Source: a candidate division KSB1 bacterium (lineage in GTDB: Bacteria > Zhuqueibacterota > Zhuqueibacteria > Residuimicrobiales > Krinioviventaceae). Taken from it: a stretch of DNA of 64,000 bases. The position numbers and the translations under genes are program-made. Where the stretch lies: positions 2,108,001 to 2,172,000 of the forward strand of contig JAXHMJ010000005.1 in assembly GCA_034521575.1 (NCBI GenBank), in the 5' to 3' direction. The notes under the pieces are model-generated. The model did no database searches. It saw only the letters and a list, made by a program, of their open reading frames with translations, and had not been told where the DNA came from. How positions within the stretch are numbered: the first letter of the stretch is position 1; each line of letters starts with the position of its first letter. Below, one piece after another: positions 53,162 through 62,479 of the stretch.

Positions 53162-54628
53162 TCAATTGTGCGAATGTCTTATCAGCAGGTCGGCGGCGTG
53201 TTTACCGGAGAGCAGCGCCAGGGGGACACCGCCGCCGGGATGTGTAGAGGCTCCGGCAAAGTAGAGTCCCTTGACCTGACGGCTTTTATTCGGAGGCCGC
53301 TTGAACGCCATATTTCGGTCGTTGGACGAAATGCCGTATATACTGCCCTTGTTGCTTCCGTATCTACTGTAAAAATCCAGTGGTGTAAACATCTGTTCGA
53401 ATTTTATTTGATGCTTGATATCAAACCCATGCTTTGCAAGTTTTTGCAAGGTAACGCGGCGCATTCGGTTGATTTGTTCGGGCCAGTCCTGTCCGGCCAG
53501 AAACGGCATGTTCAGCAGCACGAACCAATTTTCATAACCGTCCGGAGCATGTGATTTATTCCGCTTACTGGTCATGGCTACGTAAATCGTTGGATCGTCC
53601 GGCGCATGCCCGGCAGAAAGCGTCTGAAATTCCTGTTGATAGTTTTTTGAAAAAAAGATATTATGATGCCCAAGCTCTTGATGCTGACCGCGTACGCCCC
53701 AGAAAAAGACCAGTCCGGAGGTAGACGGCTCAAACGATTCGAGCTTTTTGGTATATTTTATTTCCGAATCGAGTAATGTTTGATGCGCCGTCACCACATC
53801 AGCATTGCAGATAATATGGTCTGCATTAATCGTTTCTCCATTGACTTTGATGCCCTGAACGTGTTTTTGATGCAGAATTTGTTCCACCGGAGCATTTTTC
53901 ACAATGTCTACACCCAGCGAGTCTGCCAGTGTTTCCAGCGCTTCGATGAGTTTGTACAAGCCGCCTTTGATGTAATAACCTCCCAGACCGTATTCAACAT
54001 AGGGAATAATGTTCAAAGTGGCCGGAGCCTGATACGGATCACTGCCGTTATACGTACAGTATCGGTCAAAGAGTTGTATGATACGCGAATCCTTGAAAAA
54101 CGAAGAGACGCGTTCATGAACAGTGTGAAACGCATCCAGTTTGCCGAGTTTGAACAGCATCGGCAGATTTTTCAATTTCAAGGTTTCGGACGGTTCGTGA
54201 ATGGGAGTAAATAAAAAGATGTCAGCCGTCAGATCATAAAGCTGTTTGCTGTACTCGAGAAACGATTCGAACTGATCCGCGTCCCGTTCACAAAGCGGGG
54301 CCATGGAACGGTGCATGGCCGCCGGCTGAGTGAAGGCATCCAGCACGGCTCCGTCCGAGAAAAAATAGCGGCAAAGGGGATCTATGGGTTCGAACTCGAT
54401 AAAATCCGCTGCATCGGCTCTGCAATACCGGAACAGGTCTTTGATGACAAACGGCATGGTGATCAGGGACGGCCCGGTATCGAACGTATATCCATTGGCT
54501 CTCAGTCGGTTCATCTTGCCGCCGAGAGATTCGGTTTTCTCAAACAGCTGTACGCTGTAACCGGAGGCCGCCAGACGCAGAGCAGCCGCAAGTCCGCCCA
54601 ATCCGCCGCCAATAACGACAACTTTCAT
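53162..54628 (-). CDS. Second CrtI-family oxidoreductase, probably CrtD-like hydroxycarotenoid desaturase
   Basis: A 488-residue FAD protein with VIGGGLGGLAAALRLAASG, the FDTGPSLITMP segment, and C-terminal LYFAGASTHPGGGVPLALLSGKH. It resembles CrtD-type 1-hydroxycarotenoid 3,4-desaturases in the YNGSDPYQAPATLNIIPYVE block. That would fit a hydroxy-carotenoid made by the CruF-like enzyme. A ketolase or a second desaturase remains possible. It is 45 bases after phr and 7 before crtI. Confidence 0.8.
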   Translation of the reverse strand: MKVVVIGGGLGGLAAALRLAASGYSVQLFEKTESLGGKMNRLRANGYTFDTGPSLITMPFVIKDLFRYCRADAADFIEFEPIDPLCRYFFSDGAVLDAFTQPAAMHRSMAPLCERDADQFESFLEYSKQLYDLTADIFLFTPIHEPSETLKLKNLPMLFKLGKLDAFHTVHERVSSFFKDSRIIQLFDRYCTYNGSDPYQAPATLNIIPYVEYGLGGYYIKGGLYKLIEALETLADSLGVDIVKNAPVEQILHQKHVQGIKVNGETINADHIICNADVVTAHQTLLDSEIKYTKKLESFEPSTSGLVFFWGVRGQHQELGHHNIFFSKNYQQEFQTLSAGHAPDDPTIYVAMTSKRNKSHAPDGYENWFVLLNMPFLAGQDWPEQINRMRRVTLQKLAKHGFDIKHQIKFEQMFTPLDFYSRYGSNKGSIYGISSNDRNMAFKRPPNKSRQVKGLYFAGASTHPGGGVPLALLSGKHAADLLIRHSHN

Positions 54629-54673
54629 TTTATTAAAATGCTCGTTTTTTTAAAAAAATGTAAAACTGTATGC

Positions 54674-55993
54674 TTAGCTTTGTGCTGCTTTTTTATAAAC
54701 GCGCAAGGCTCGCTCCCGGCAGGTTCGCAAATCCACCATAGGTTGGGGATAATGCGGCGCTCCGTACTCGCCGACCCAGCGTTTGATATATTCCAGCTTT
54801 TTGTCGTATTTGCGCATCTGGGTGATGGGATTAAATATCCGGAAATACGGAGCAGCATCGCAGCCGGTGCCGGCGGCCCATTGCCAGTTGCCGTTATTGG
54901 CTGCAAGGTCGTAATCCAGCAGCTTTTCTGCGAAATATCGTTCTCCCCAGCGCCAGTCGATGAGCAAAGTCTTGGTGAGAAAACCGGCGGCAATCATTCG
55001 GACCCGGTTGTGCATAAATCCGGTTTCGTTTAATTCCCGCATGCCCGCATCTACAATGGGAAACCCGGTTTCACCACGGCACCATGTCTCAAACTCTTCC
55101 GGATCATTGTTCCATTCAATGGTTTCGTACTTGCTGCGAAACGGTTGTGTTTCAACCCTCGGATAATGATGCAGGATCATCATATAGAATTCGCGCCAAA
55201 TCAATTCATCGAACCAGATTTCATTGAGATGAAATCCGTCCTGCATGGCCCGGCGGATACTCTGAGAGCCGAAGCGCAAATGCGGACCCAGCTTGGAAGT
55301 TCCCTGCATTGCGGGAAAATCGCGTCTGTTGTGATAATGCCGGATGATCTCGTGCGGAATCTCTGGTGTTGAAAACGCTGTTTGAGTGGATTCGAAACCG
55401 ATTTGTTCAAGCTGCGGAAATGCAAGGGGATTTGTTTTGATAAACTGGCTGAAATGAGATGCGGTGTCAAATACGTGACCAAGGAGCTTTTGGCCTATCC
55501 ATTCCTGTTTCCAGCGGTTCTTGTAGGGGGTATATACCCTGTAAGGCGTCCCGTCTTTTTTGAGAATCTCGTCTTTTTCAAATATAACCTGGTCTTTGTA
55601 GGAGTGGAAGGGAATCCCGCGAGATTTTAAATACTCTGACACCGCCTGATCGCGTTTGATGGCATAGGGTTCATAATCTGTGTTTGTATAAACCGCCTTG
55701 ACTGAAAATTCCGAACACAGGGTTTGGAACAGCTGCACCGGATCTCCGCGTCGAACCCAGAGCGAGCTGTTCATATCGGACAAGCGGTTATACAGATCTT
55801 GTAAAAGAGTGTGAATAAAATCGACGCGCAGATCATACGGATCCGGCAAATCCGCCAGAATATGATCATCAAACAAAAATACCGGCAGTACGGGATATCC
55901 GCTGGTCAATGCCTGCGTCAGTCCTGCATTGTCTTCGAGCCGAAGATCTCGCCGAAACCAAAATACTGCAATGTCTTGATCGACTGTCATCAT
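54674..55993 (-). CDS. phr: Deoxyribodipyrimidine photolyase
   Basis: A 439-residue class I CPD-photolyase-type protein. The N-terminal antenna domain opens IAVFWFRRDLRLEDN. The FAD domain has the LGPHLRFGSQSIRRA, WREFYMMIL, GFPIVDAGMREL and WRWGERYF / NNGNWQWAAGTGCDAAPYFRIFNP segments that bind FAD and hold the electron-transfer Trps. It reverses UV-made thymine dimers using blue light. It is the first gene of the carotenoid operon, a pairing that points to light-stress control. Confidence 0.94.
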   Translation of the reverse strand: MMTVDQDIAVFWFRRDLRLEDNAGLTQALTSGYPVLPVFLFDDHILADLPDPYDLRVDFIHTLLQDLYNRLSDMNSSLWVRRGDPVQLFQTLCSEFSVKAVYTNTDYEPYAIKRDQAVSEYLKSRGIPFHSYKDQVIFEKDEILKKDGTPYRVYTPYKNRWKQEWIGQKLLGHVFDTASHFSQFIKTNPLAFPQLEQIGFESTQTAFSTPEIPHEIIRHYHNRRDFPAMQGTSKLGPHLRFGSQSIRRAMQDGFHLNEIWFDELIWREFYMMILHHYPRVETQPFRSKYETIEWNNDPEEFETWCRGETGFPIVDAGMRELNETGFMHNRVRMIAAGFLTKTLLIDWRWGERYFAEKLLDYDLAANNGNWQWAAGTGCDAAPYFRIFNPITQMRKYDKKLEYIKRWVGEYGAPHYPQPMVDLRTCRERALRVYKKAAQS

Positions 55994-56054
55994 ATTGTAC
56001 TGATATTTGTGAACACTCCACCCTATTGATTCTCAAAGGTGTATTTTTATCCCA

Positions 56055-56065
56055 TTACAATGTAA
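56055..56065. promoter_or_regulatory. Palindrome upstream of the photolyase/carotenoid operon
   Basis: The perfect dyad TTACA-A-TGTAA lies about 62-72 bases before the phr start, in the only gap that can hold the operon promoter. It could be an operator for a light- or stress-responsive regulator; no regulator is encoded nearby. Confidence 0.35.
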
Positions 56066-56110
56066 AAGAAATAATTCAGGAATGCAATAGAAGAATTTCG
56101 CTGACCGGGA

Positions 56111-56542
56111 CTATCTTGTGATCTGATCCAGACTGTTTTTCAGGGCGTTCCAGGCCAGTAGAGCGCATTTGATCCGGGTGGGATATTCGGATACACCCTG
56201 AAATGCGGCCAGTTCGCTCTCCGGGTCAATTTCTCCAAAGGCACCCCCATCTTTAATCATACTGGAAAATGCTTGCAGGGTTTTTTCCGCCTGCTCCAGG
56301 GTGGAACCTTTCACGGCTTTGGTCATCACAGATGCCGATGCCTGACTGATGGCGCAGCCGGAGCCCTCAAATCGGATATCCTCGATGAGATCCCCCTTAA
56401 TTTTTACCGAGACCTGAATTTCATCTCCGCACATTGGATTTCTGCCCTCTGAACGGGCATCCGCTGCCTGCAATTGTCCTTTATTGTGCGGCTCTTTGTA
56501 ATGCTCCAATATAATTTCCTGATACAAATCATTTAAATTCAT
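56111..56542 (-). CDS. sufU: SufU/IscU-type Fe-S scaffold or sulfur-transfer protein
   Basis: A 143-residue protein with the three conserved Cys of the family: NPMCGDEI (near 38), GSGCAISQAS (near 63) and RIKCALLAW (near 127), plus the insertion typical of SufU. SufU takes sulfur from SufS and passes it to the SufBCD assembly. It overlaps the sufS stop by 4 bases (ATGA) and is the last gene of the suf operon. Confidence 0.92.
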   Translation of the reverse strand: MNLNDLYQEIILEHYKEPHNKGQLQAADARSEGRNPMCGDEIQVSVKIKGDLIEDIRFEGSGCAISQASASVMTKAVKGSTLEQAEKTLQAFSSMIKDGGAFGEIDPESELAAFQGVSEYPTRIKCALLAWNALKNSLDQITR

Positions 56543-57771
56543 TGAAAAAAGTTCCTTGTTTCTTCCACTGTTTGTAAAAATCGTTCAACATCATCTGCTG
56601 TGTTGTAAATATAAAAACTGGCACGCGCCATAGCGGATACGCCAAAATGCTTCATAATTAGGCTGGCACAGTGCTGTCCGGAACGTATGGCCATTTTCTT
56701 GCTGTCAAAAAACGTGGCCGCATCATGGGAATGCACGCCGTCAATGTTGAACGACAGAATGGGCAGCCGGTTGTCGCGCGGTCCGTAAACCTCTATACCT
56801 TTCATATGAACCAATTTATCAAACGCCTGGCGGACCAGGCCCGCAATATATTTTTCAATCTCTCTTCGTCCGAGGGATTCAATATAATCGATAGCTGCAT
56901 TCAAACCAATCACCGCAGGAATATTTTGTGTTCCAGCCTCGAATTTCCACGGCGGATCGGCCCAGGTCGATTGTGTGTAATCCACAGAGTGGATCATAGA
57001 GCCGCCGAAATACACCGGATCCATCTCTTCCAGCAGGTGCTGTTTTGCATAAAGAATCCCGATTCCCATCGGCCCCATCATTTTGTGCCCGGAAAATGCA
57101 TAAAAATCAACATCCAGCTCCCGAACATTCACAGCGGCATGCGGTACATACTGACAACCGTCTACAACCACTAACGCCCCCACGCTGTGCGCGGCCTCGA
57201 TGATCGGTTCCAGGTCCACTAGGGCAGCGGTGACATTGCTGCCCTGGGTCACGGCCACCAATCTGGTTTTCGGAGTCAACTGTTGATAAAACGACTGCAT
57301 ATCCAGCTCGCCCTGCGGGGTCATTCCCGCAAGTTTTAGTGTCGCTCCGGTTCGCTGTGCTGCCACCTGCCAGGGCACCAGATTGCTGTGATGTTCCAGT
57401 GTGGTTGTCAGGATTCCATCCCCCGGTTTAAGAAATTTATGCGCCCATCCGTAGGCCACCATGTTCAGGGATTCCGTGGCGCCACGTGTGAACACAATCT
57501 CGGACTGATCCGCGCCGATGAATTGGGCGGCCCGCAGTCTGGCGCATTCGTATCCGGCTGTGGCTTTTTCCGCCAGCCGATAGGCGCTGCGGTGAATATT
57601 TGAATTGTATTCTTCATTGAACCGGTCCGTCGCTTCCAACACCATGTGCGGTCGCTGAGCGGTTGATGCACTGTCCAGATACACCAGCCCCTCGTTTTCC
57701 GGATGGTCAAATACCCGAAAATCTTTTTTTACTTTTTTGAGATCAACTGTAGGAGGCGTTTCAATAATCAT
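56539..57771 (-). CDS. sufS: Cysteine desulfurase SufS
   Basis: A 410-residue PLP enzyme, normal length. It has the RGATESLNMVAYGWA segment, the PLP-binding Lys in YAFSGHKMMGPMGIG (near 230) and the catalytic Cys in IRSGQHCASLIMKHF (near 365). It removes sulfur from cysteine for Fe-S cluster building, activated by SufU, whose gene overlaps its stop. It lies 33 bases after the sufT-like gene. Confidence 0.95.
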   Translation of the reverse strand: MIIETPPTVDLKKVKKDFRVFDHPENEGLVYLDSASTAQRPHMVLEATDRFNEEYNSNIHRSAYRLAEKATAGYECARLRAAQFIGADQSEIVFTRGATESLNMVAYGWAHKFLKPGDGILTTTLEHHSNLVPWQVAAQRTGATLKLAGMTPQGELDMQSFYQQLTPKTRLVAVTQGSNVTAALVDLEPIIEAAHSVGALVVVDGCQYVPHAAVNVRELDVDFYAFSGHKMMGPMGIGILYAKQHLLEEMDPVYFGGSMIHSVDYTQSTWADPPWKFEAGTQNIPAVIGLNAAIDYIESLGRREIEKYIAGLVRQAFDKLVHMKGIEVYGPRDNRLPILSFNIDGVHSHDAATFFDSKKMAIRSGQHCASLIMKHFGVSAMARASFYIYNTADDVERFLQTVEETRNFFQ

Positions 57772-57804
57772 AGGTCCTTTGTGTTGTTATGTTTACAAAT
57801 TGGC

Positions 57805-58122
57805 TCATAATAAATTGAGTTTTAGTTTGGCTTCGTCAGACATCAGATCCGGCGACCAGGGCGGATCCCAGACCACTTGAACATCCACATCCGTTACACC
57901 TTTTATTTCCCGGAGATTCTTTTCTACTTCAACCGGCAGAGACTCTGCAACCGGACACATGGGTGATGTCAAGGTCATTTCCAGACCGGCACGGCCCTGC
58001 TCGTCGACCTGGATATCATAAATCAATCCGAGGTCATATATATTAACCGGTATTTCCGGATCAAAGATGGTTTTCAATGATTCAATGATTTCTTCCCGTA
58101 TATCTTCCGGGGTTAGTTTCAT
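57805..58122 (-). CDS. sufT: SufT-like MIP18/DUF59 protein
   Basis: A 105-residue DUF59 protein (IFDPEIPVNIYDLGLIYDI, LTSPMCPVAESLP, and VVWDPPWSPDLMS). The conserved Cys in MCP and the DPPW motif are typical of SufT, which assists Fe-S cluster maturation or delivery. It overlaps the sufD stop by 4 bases. Confidence 0.9.
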   Translation of the reverse strand: MKLTPEDIREEIIESLKTIFDPEIPVNIYDLGLIYDIQVDEQGRAGLEMTLTSPMCPVAESLPVEVEKNLREIKGVTDVDVQVVWDPPWSPDLMSDEAKLKLNLL

Positions 58123-59444
58123 TGCAAGTGTCCTTTTGATAATTTTGAATCAACCAGCCGCTCCAGCGCCTGGCGTTCCTGATTATTCTGGATTTGTTCT
58201 GTAATCTCTCCGGCAAACGCCCGGATCATCAAATTGCGCGCCGCGGCCAAAGACAATCCTCTGGAACGCAGGTAGAACAGCCCGTCTTTGTCCATTTGTC
58301 CGACCGTGCTGCCGTGAGTACAACGGACATCATCCGCAAAAATTTCAAGTTGCGGCTTGGTATCCACCACGGCGTTTTGGGATAAAAGCAGGTTTTCATT
58401 TGACTGCTTGGCATCCGTCTTTTGTGCCTGCTGACGCACATGTATTTTGCCGCTAAAAACGGCTTTTGCTTTGCCGTCCAGAATACCTTTATAAAGCTCG
58501 CGGCTGCTGCTGTGCGCAGCAGCATGATCAATCAGCGTGTGATGGTCAACCAAAGACCGGCCGCTGCTTAAAGACAGTCCGTTTAATACCGTCTCCGCGC
58601 CTTCTCCGTTCAGCTGCGCCTGGATATCGCTGCGCGCCAGACGGCTTCCAAAAGAAAATACATGCGATTTGTACACACTGTTGCGCTGCTGTTGTACGTG
58701 GGTCAGTTCTGTATGATAAGCTGATGCGCTTTCGTGCTGAATCTTGACATGATTTAATAGAGAACTCTGATCCTGATAAATTTCACTGACCGAATTATTA
58801 AAGTACCGGTGCTCGTCCGAGCTTACATAATGTTCCACAACCGTAGCCTGCGCATGACGGCCGAGAATAATCAGATTTCGGGGAAACACGGCTGCCTGAC
58901 CGTCCACTTTGGTGGAATAATAAACCACATAAAGCGGCGAATCCATCACTACGGAATCGGCAATATCAATAAAAGCGCCGTCGTACATAAAGGCGGTATT
59001 CAAAGCCACGAACCCGTTGAGGGTGACCGGGGCGAGTTGAGCCGCATACGCCTCCAGCCGTTCCGGATGTTCACCAGTCGCCCTCAGCAGGTTTTTTACG
59101 GTGATACCGCTGTTTTGGGGAAGCTGCGACAGGTCTTCGCGAAAATGACCATTTTCAAAAACCAGACGCGGATGTTTTTCGTCAGCCACAAGATTGCGAA
59201 CGGTATTCTTGTCAAGAGCGCCCTGATCGGCGCGCGCCACATTTCGGAATTGCGCGCGCGCAATGGGGGAGACGTCGGTGAAACGCCAGTCTTCCTGTCC
59301 GGTTGACGGAAAACCGGTCTGAGCAAACTCTTTAATACCTTCAATCCGCCGTTCATGCAGCGGACCGCGGCCTTTACCGTTTAACCCGGATTCGAATTCC
59401 TGGAACAGCTTTAAATAATCTGTGTTGATATGGGGACCGCGCAT
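58119..59444 (-). CDS. sufD: Fe-S cluster assembly protein SufD
   Basis: 441 residues from the ATG at 59444, which has GGAGGTG 7 bases upstream and lies 1 base after the sufC stop. A 38-residue N-terminal extension in the same frame overlaps sufC and is rejected. It shows the SufB/D beta-helix fold, with the C-terminal IFADDVRCTHGSTVGQMDKDGLFYLRSRGL segment split by conserved Cys and His. With SufB and SufC it forms the scaffold complex. Confidence 0.94.
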   Translation of the reverse strand: MRGPHINTDYLKLFQEFESGLNGKGRGPLHERRIEGIKEFAQTGFPSTGQEDWRFTDVSPIARAQFRNVARADQGALDKNTVRNLVADEKHPRLVFENGHFREDLSQLPQNSGITVKNLLRATGEHPERLEAYAAQLAPVTLNGFVALNTAFMYDGAFIDIADSVVMDSPLYVVYYSTKVDGQAAVFPRNLIILGRHAQATVVEHYVSSDEHRYFNNSVSEIYQDQSSLLNHVKIQHESASAYHTELTHVQQQRNSVYKSHVFSFGSRLARSDIQAQLNGEGAETVLNGLSLSSGRSLVDHHTLIDHAAAHSSSRELYKGILDGKAKAVFSGKIHVRQQAQKTDAKQSNENLLLSQNAVVDTKPQLEIFADDVRCTHGSTVGQMDKDGLFYLRSRGLSLAAARNLMIRAFAGEITEQIQNNQERQALERLVDSKLSKGHLQ

Positions 59445-59445
59445 A

Positions 59446-60207
59446 TTACACCTCCGCTGTCTGTGCCGCTTGTTTGATGTGGTCGTATCCCATTTTTTCC
59501 AGGTCCATGGCCAGGTTTTTATCACCGGATTGAACGATGCGGCCCTGATACAGGACATGAACCTGATCAGGAATCACATAATCGAGCAGCCTCTGGTAAT
59601 GGGTCACCAGAATAAACGCATTGTCTGAATTTCGAAGCGCATTCACGCCGTTGGCCACGATTTTCAAAGCGTCAATATCCAGACCGGAATCCGTTTCATC
59701 CAAAATGGACAAGTACGGCTGTAGCACGGCCATTTGCAGAATTTCATTACGCTTTTTTTCTCCTCCGGAAAATCCGACGTTTACCGACCGTTTTAAAAAC
59801 GCTTCATCCATGTCCACCAGCTGCATTTTTTCCCGGATCAGCTTTATAAACTGCATCGCTCCGACTTTGGTCTCACCTCGTGCCTCGCGGATTTCATTGA
59901 GCGCTGTGCGTAAAAAATAACTGGTGTTCACGCCTGGTATCTCCACCGGGTATTGAAACGCCATGAATAATCCGGCGTGTGCCCGTTGTTCAGGGGGCAT
60001 GTTTAAAAGATCCTGATCCATAAATCTAATTTCACCTTCTGTTGTTGTATATTCTTCCCGGCCCGCAATGATATTGGCCAATGTGCTTTTCCCTGAACCG
60101 TTGGGGCCCATGATTGCATGGATTTCACCCGCGTTCACCGTCAAATCGATTCCTTTTAATATTTCATGACCCTCAACCGAGGCATGTAAGTTTTTTACAG
60201 TTAACAT
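59446..60207 (-). CDS. sufC: Fe-S cluster assembly ATPase SufC
   Basis: A 253-residue ABC-type ATPase. Walker A is [14 protein letters not shown] (near 33), the signature is [15 protein letters not shown], Walker B is [16 protein letters not shown], and a switch His follows in VTHYQRLL. It powers SufBCD cluster assembly in the cytoplasm. The 45-base gap after sufB contains no terminator. Confidence 0.96.
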   Translation of the reverse strand: MLTVKNLHASVEGHEILKGIDLTVNAGEIHAIMGPNGSGKSTLANIIAGREEYTTTEGEIRFMDQDLLNMPPEQRAHAGLFMAFQYPVEIPGVNTSYFLRTALNEIREARGETKVGAMQFIKLIREKMQLVDMDEAFLKRSVNVGFSGGEKKRNEILQMAVLQPYLSILDETDSGLDIDALKIVANGVNALRNSDNAFILVTHYQRLLDYVIPDQVHVLYQGRIVQSGDKNLAMDLEKMGYDHIKQAAQTAEV

Positions 60208-60252
60208 AAATGCTCTCCAAACATATTAAATATCATAATCTGAAAATTTGTT

Positions 60253-61702
60253 TTATCCGACACTGCCTTCCAGGCTGATGCCCAGCAGTTTTTGAGCTTC
60301 CACGGCAAATTCCATCGGCAGTTCAGCGAACACCTCTTTGCAGAATCCATTCACAATCATCGATACAGCGTTTTCAGGGGTAATGCCGCGTTGATTGCAG
60401 TAAAAAATCTGGTCTTCTCCGATTTTCGAAGTGGTGGCTTCATGCTCCATGGTGGCTGTGCTGTTTTTAACCTCGATATAAGGAAACGTATGCGCGCCGC
60501 ACTGGTCGCCGATCAACAGAGAGTCACATTGGGAAAAATTGCGAGCGTTTTCTGCGTTTTTTGTAATTTTTACCTGTCCGCGGTAGCTGTTCTGGCTGTG
60601 ACCGGCCGAAATTCCTTTGGATACAATGGTACTGCTGGTGTTTTTGCCGATATGGATCATCTTGGTGCCCGTGTCCGCCTGCTGATAATTATGGGTCATC
60701 GCCACAGAGTAAAATTCACCAATCGAGTTGTCACCTTCCAGCACACAGCCGGGGTATTTCCAGGTAATGGCTGAGCCGGTCTCCACCTGAGTCCAGGAGA
60801 TCTTTGGAGTTTACCCCCCGACAATGTCCGCGTTTGGTAACAAAATTGTAGATACCACCCTTTCCGGTTTCATCTCCGGGATACCAGTTCTGAACCGTTG
60901 AGTATTTAATGCGTGCATTATTCATGGCAATCAGCTCGACCACGGCTGCATGCAGCTGATTCTCATCCCGCCGTGGGGCGGTACAGCCTTCCAGATAGCT
61001 GACATAGGCGTCATCTTCGGCAATGATCAAAGTGCGTTCAAACTGTCCGGTGAACTGTGCATTGATCCTGAAATACGTGGACAGTTCCATGGGACACTTT
61101 ACACCTTTGGGAATATAAGCAAACGATCCGTCACTGAATACGGCTGAATTCAAGGCGGCAAAATAATTGTCATCAGGCGGCACCACCATGCCCAGATACT
61201 GTTTGACCAGATCCGGATGGTTCTGCACAGCTTCCGAAAAGGAACTGAATATAATACCCAGGTCCGCAAGCTTTTCGCGAAACGTAGTGGCCACGGACAC
61301 GCTGTCCAAAACCGCATCGACAGCCACGCCGGTGAGCACTTTTTGCTCTTCGAGCGGAATGCCCAGCTTGTTATAAGTTTCCAGTATGGCCGGATCCACA
61401 TCCTCAAGACTCTTGGGTCCTTTTTTGTGTTTCTTGGGCGAAGAGTAATAGACAATATCCTGATAATTAATCGGAGCAATAGACAGGTTGGCCCAGTCAG
61501 GCTGTTCCATGTTCAACCACTTGCGATAGGCGTTCAAACGCCATTCCAGCAGCCAGTCCGGCTCGTGTTTCTTGGCTGAAATCAAACGAATCACGTCCTC
61601 GTTCAGCCCCCTGCCGACGTCTTCGCTGTCTATTTCGGAAACAAATCCGTATTTGTATTTTTGTTGTGTGATATCCTTCAAAGTGTCTATTTCATGAGGC
61701 AT
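60253..61702 (-). CDS. sufB: Fe-S cluster assembly protein SufB, frameshifted
   Basis: Frames 60731-61702 and 60253-60786 join into about 482 residues, normal for SufB. It shows [53 protein letters not shown] and the C-terminal [12 protein letters not shown]. The frame is lost near 60785-60800, where GVNSK should continue into [19 protein letters not shown]. It follows the Rrf2 regulator by 14 bases. SufB is the scaffold where clusters form. Confidence 0.94.
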
Positions 61703-61716
61703 AGAACAACTCCTTT

Positions 61717-62121
61717 TTATAAACTCTGCATATCTGCAAGGCTGACCTGACCAAGATAGTCACGGAAATGCTTCTGCAGAGATAAAAATCCGGGTTTTAA
61801 ACGGCACTGATCCACACGTTTGCATACATGTTGATGATCAGCGCAGTCGACCAGTGTGATCGGGCCTTCCAATGCTTCAACCACCTGGGCGATAGAAATA
61901 TCACCCGCCGGAACCTGCAGTTGATACCCGCCGCGCGCACCCTGCACCGATTGTATGAGCTTGTGTTTTGACAGATTCTGACAAATTTTAGCCAAAAGCG
62001 GCTGAGAAATATTATAAATTTCAGACATCTCGCGCACGGTTGCGGACTCGCCGTCCTCCAGTTCGATGAGATGCTGCAGAGCCAGTAAACCGTAGACTGT
62101 CTTTTTCGATAGTTTAAACAT
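61717..62121 (-). CDS. Rrf2-family Fe-S regulator of the suf operon (IscR/SufR-like)
   Basis: A 134-residue winged-helix protein opening [18 protein letters not shown]. It has the recognition region [19 protein letters not shown] and three Cys in [16 protein letters not shown] (near 93-108) that could hold a [2Fe-2S] cluster, as in IscR. It heads the suf operon and a palindromic box lies between its promoter and start, so autorepression in response to cluster supply is likely. Confidence 0.9.
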   Translation of the reverse strand: MFKLSKKTVYGLLALQHLIELEDGESATVREMSEIYNISQPLLAKICQNLSKHKLIQSVQGARGGYQLQVPAGDISIAQVVEALEGPITLVDCADHQHVCKRVDQCRLKPGFLSLQKHFRDYLGQVSLADMQSL

Positions 62122-62126
62122 ATTAA

Positions 62127-62147
62127 ATAGGACTAAATTGGTCTTAT
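62127..62147. promoter_or_regulatory. Rrf2/IscR-type operator of the suf operon
   Basis: ATAGGAC-TAAATTG-GTCTTAT is a dyad with matching ATA-x-GAC and GTC-x-TAT arms, close to the IscR type 1 box ATAnnnGACT...AGTCnnnTAT. It lies downstream of the predicted transcription start and 6 bases before the regulator's ATG, so bound protein would block transcription. Confidence 0.7.
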
Positions 62148-62159
62148 ATATTGAACACT

Positions 62160-62188
62160 AAAATAAGGATATTATTCCTGCTTGTCAA
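62160..62188 (-). promoter_or_regulatory. Sigma-70 promoter of the suf operon
   Basis: On the minus strand TTGACA (62188-62183), a 17-base spacer, and TATTTT (62165-62160). The transcript would start about 7 bases on, just upstream of the operator. Confidence 0.75.
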
Positions 62189-62479
62189 TAAAAACATTGA
62201 AATGTCGTGCACGTTTACGCCGATTTCTCTCTTTTATCTGTTTGTCGGTCGTGGGGTTTGGGTGAAAAAATTCGACAATTTGTTGCGTTATCGCAATGAA
62301 ATGAGTATTTTCAGATAGGAGTATTACCAACGGTTAACAAGTTTACCAAAGCCAACGGAATAATACTTTACCACCTAAAGTGGAGCACATAGATTCTCTT
62401 ACAAGACTCTGTAAAAAAAACAGTTCTTTGGCATAAAATATCAATTATATTTTTATATTTTTAAAATGAAACCAGATTA
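62189..62479. other. Gap between the suf promoter and istB; probable IS21 end
   Basis: No gene is supported. It contains three TTACCA copies (62324, 62343, 62368), a direct repeat CCAACGG (62327 and 62352) and an inverted pair AGTATTA (62320) / TAATACT (62361). These may be transposase-binding repeats at the element's end. The exact IS boundary and the target duplication cannot be fixed. Confidence 0.4.

Noticed and set aside
54311-55033. 240-codon plus-strand frame across phr and crtI2 ends
   Set aside because: Shadow of two well-supported genes on the other strand.
59445-59558. N-terminal extension of SufD
   Set aside because: It overlaps sufC in another frame; the ATG at 59444 has GGAGGTG and matches the family start.
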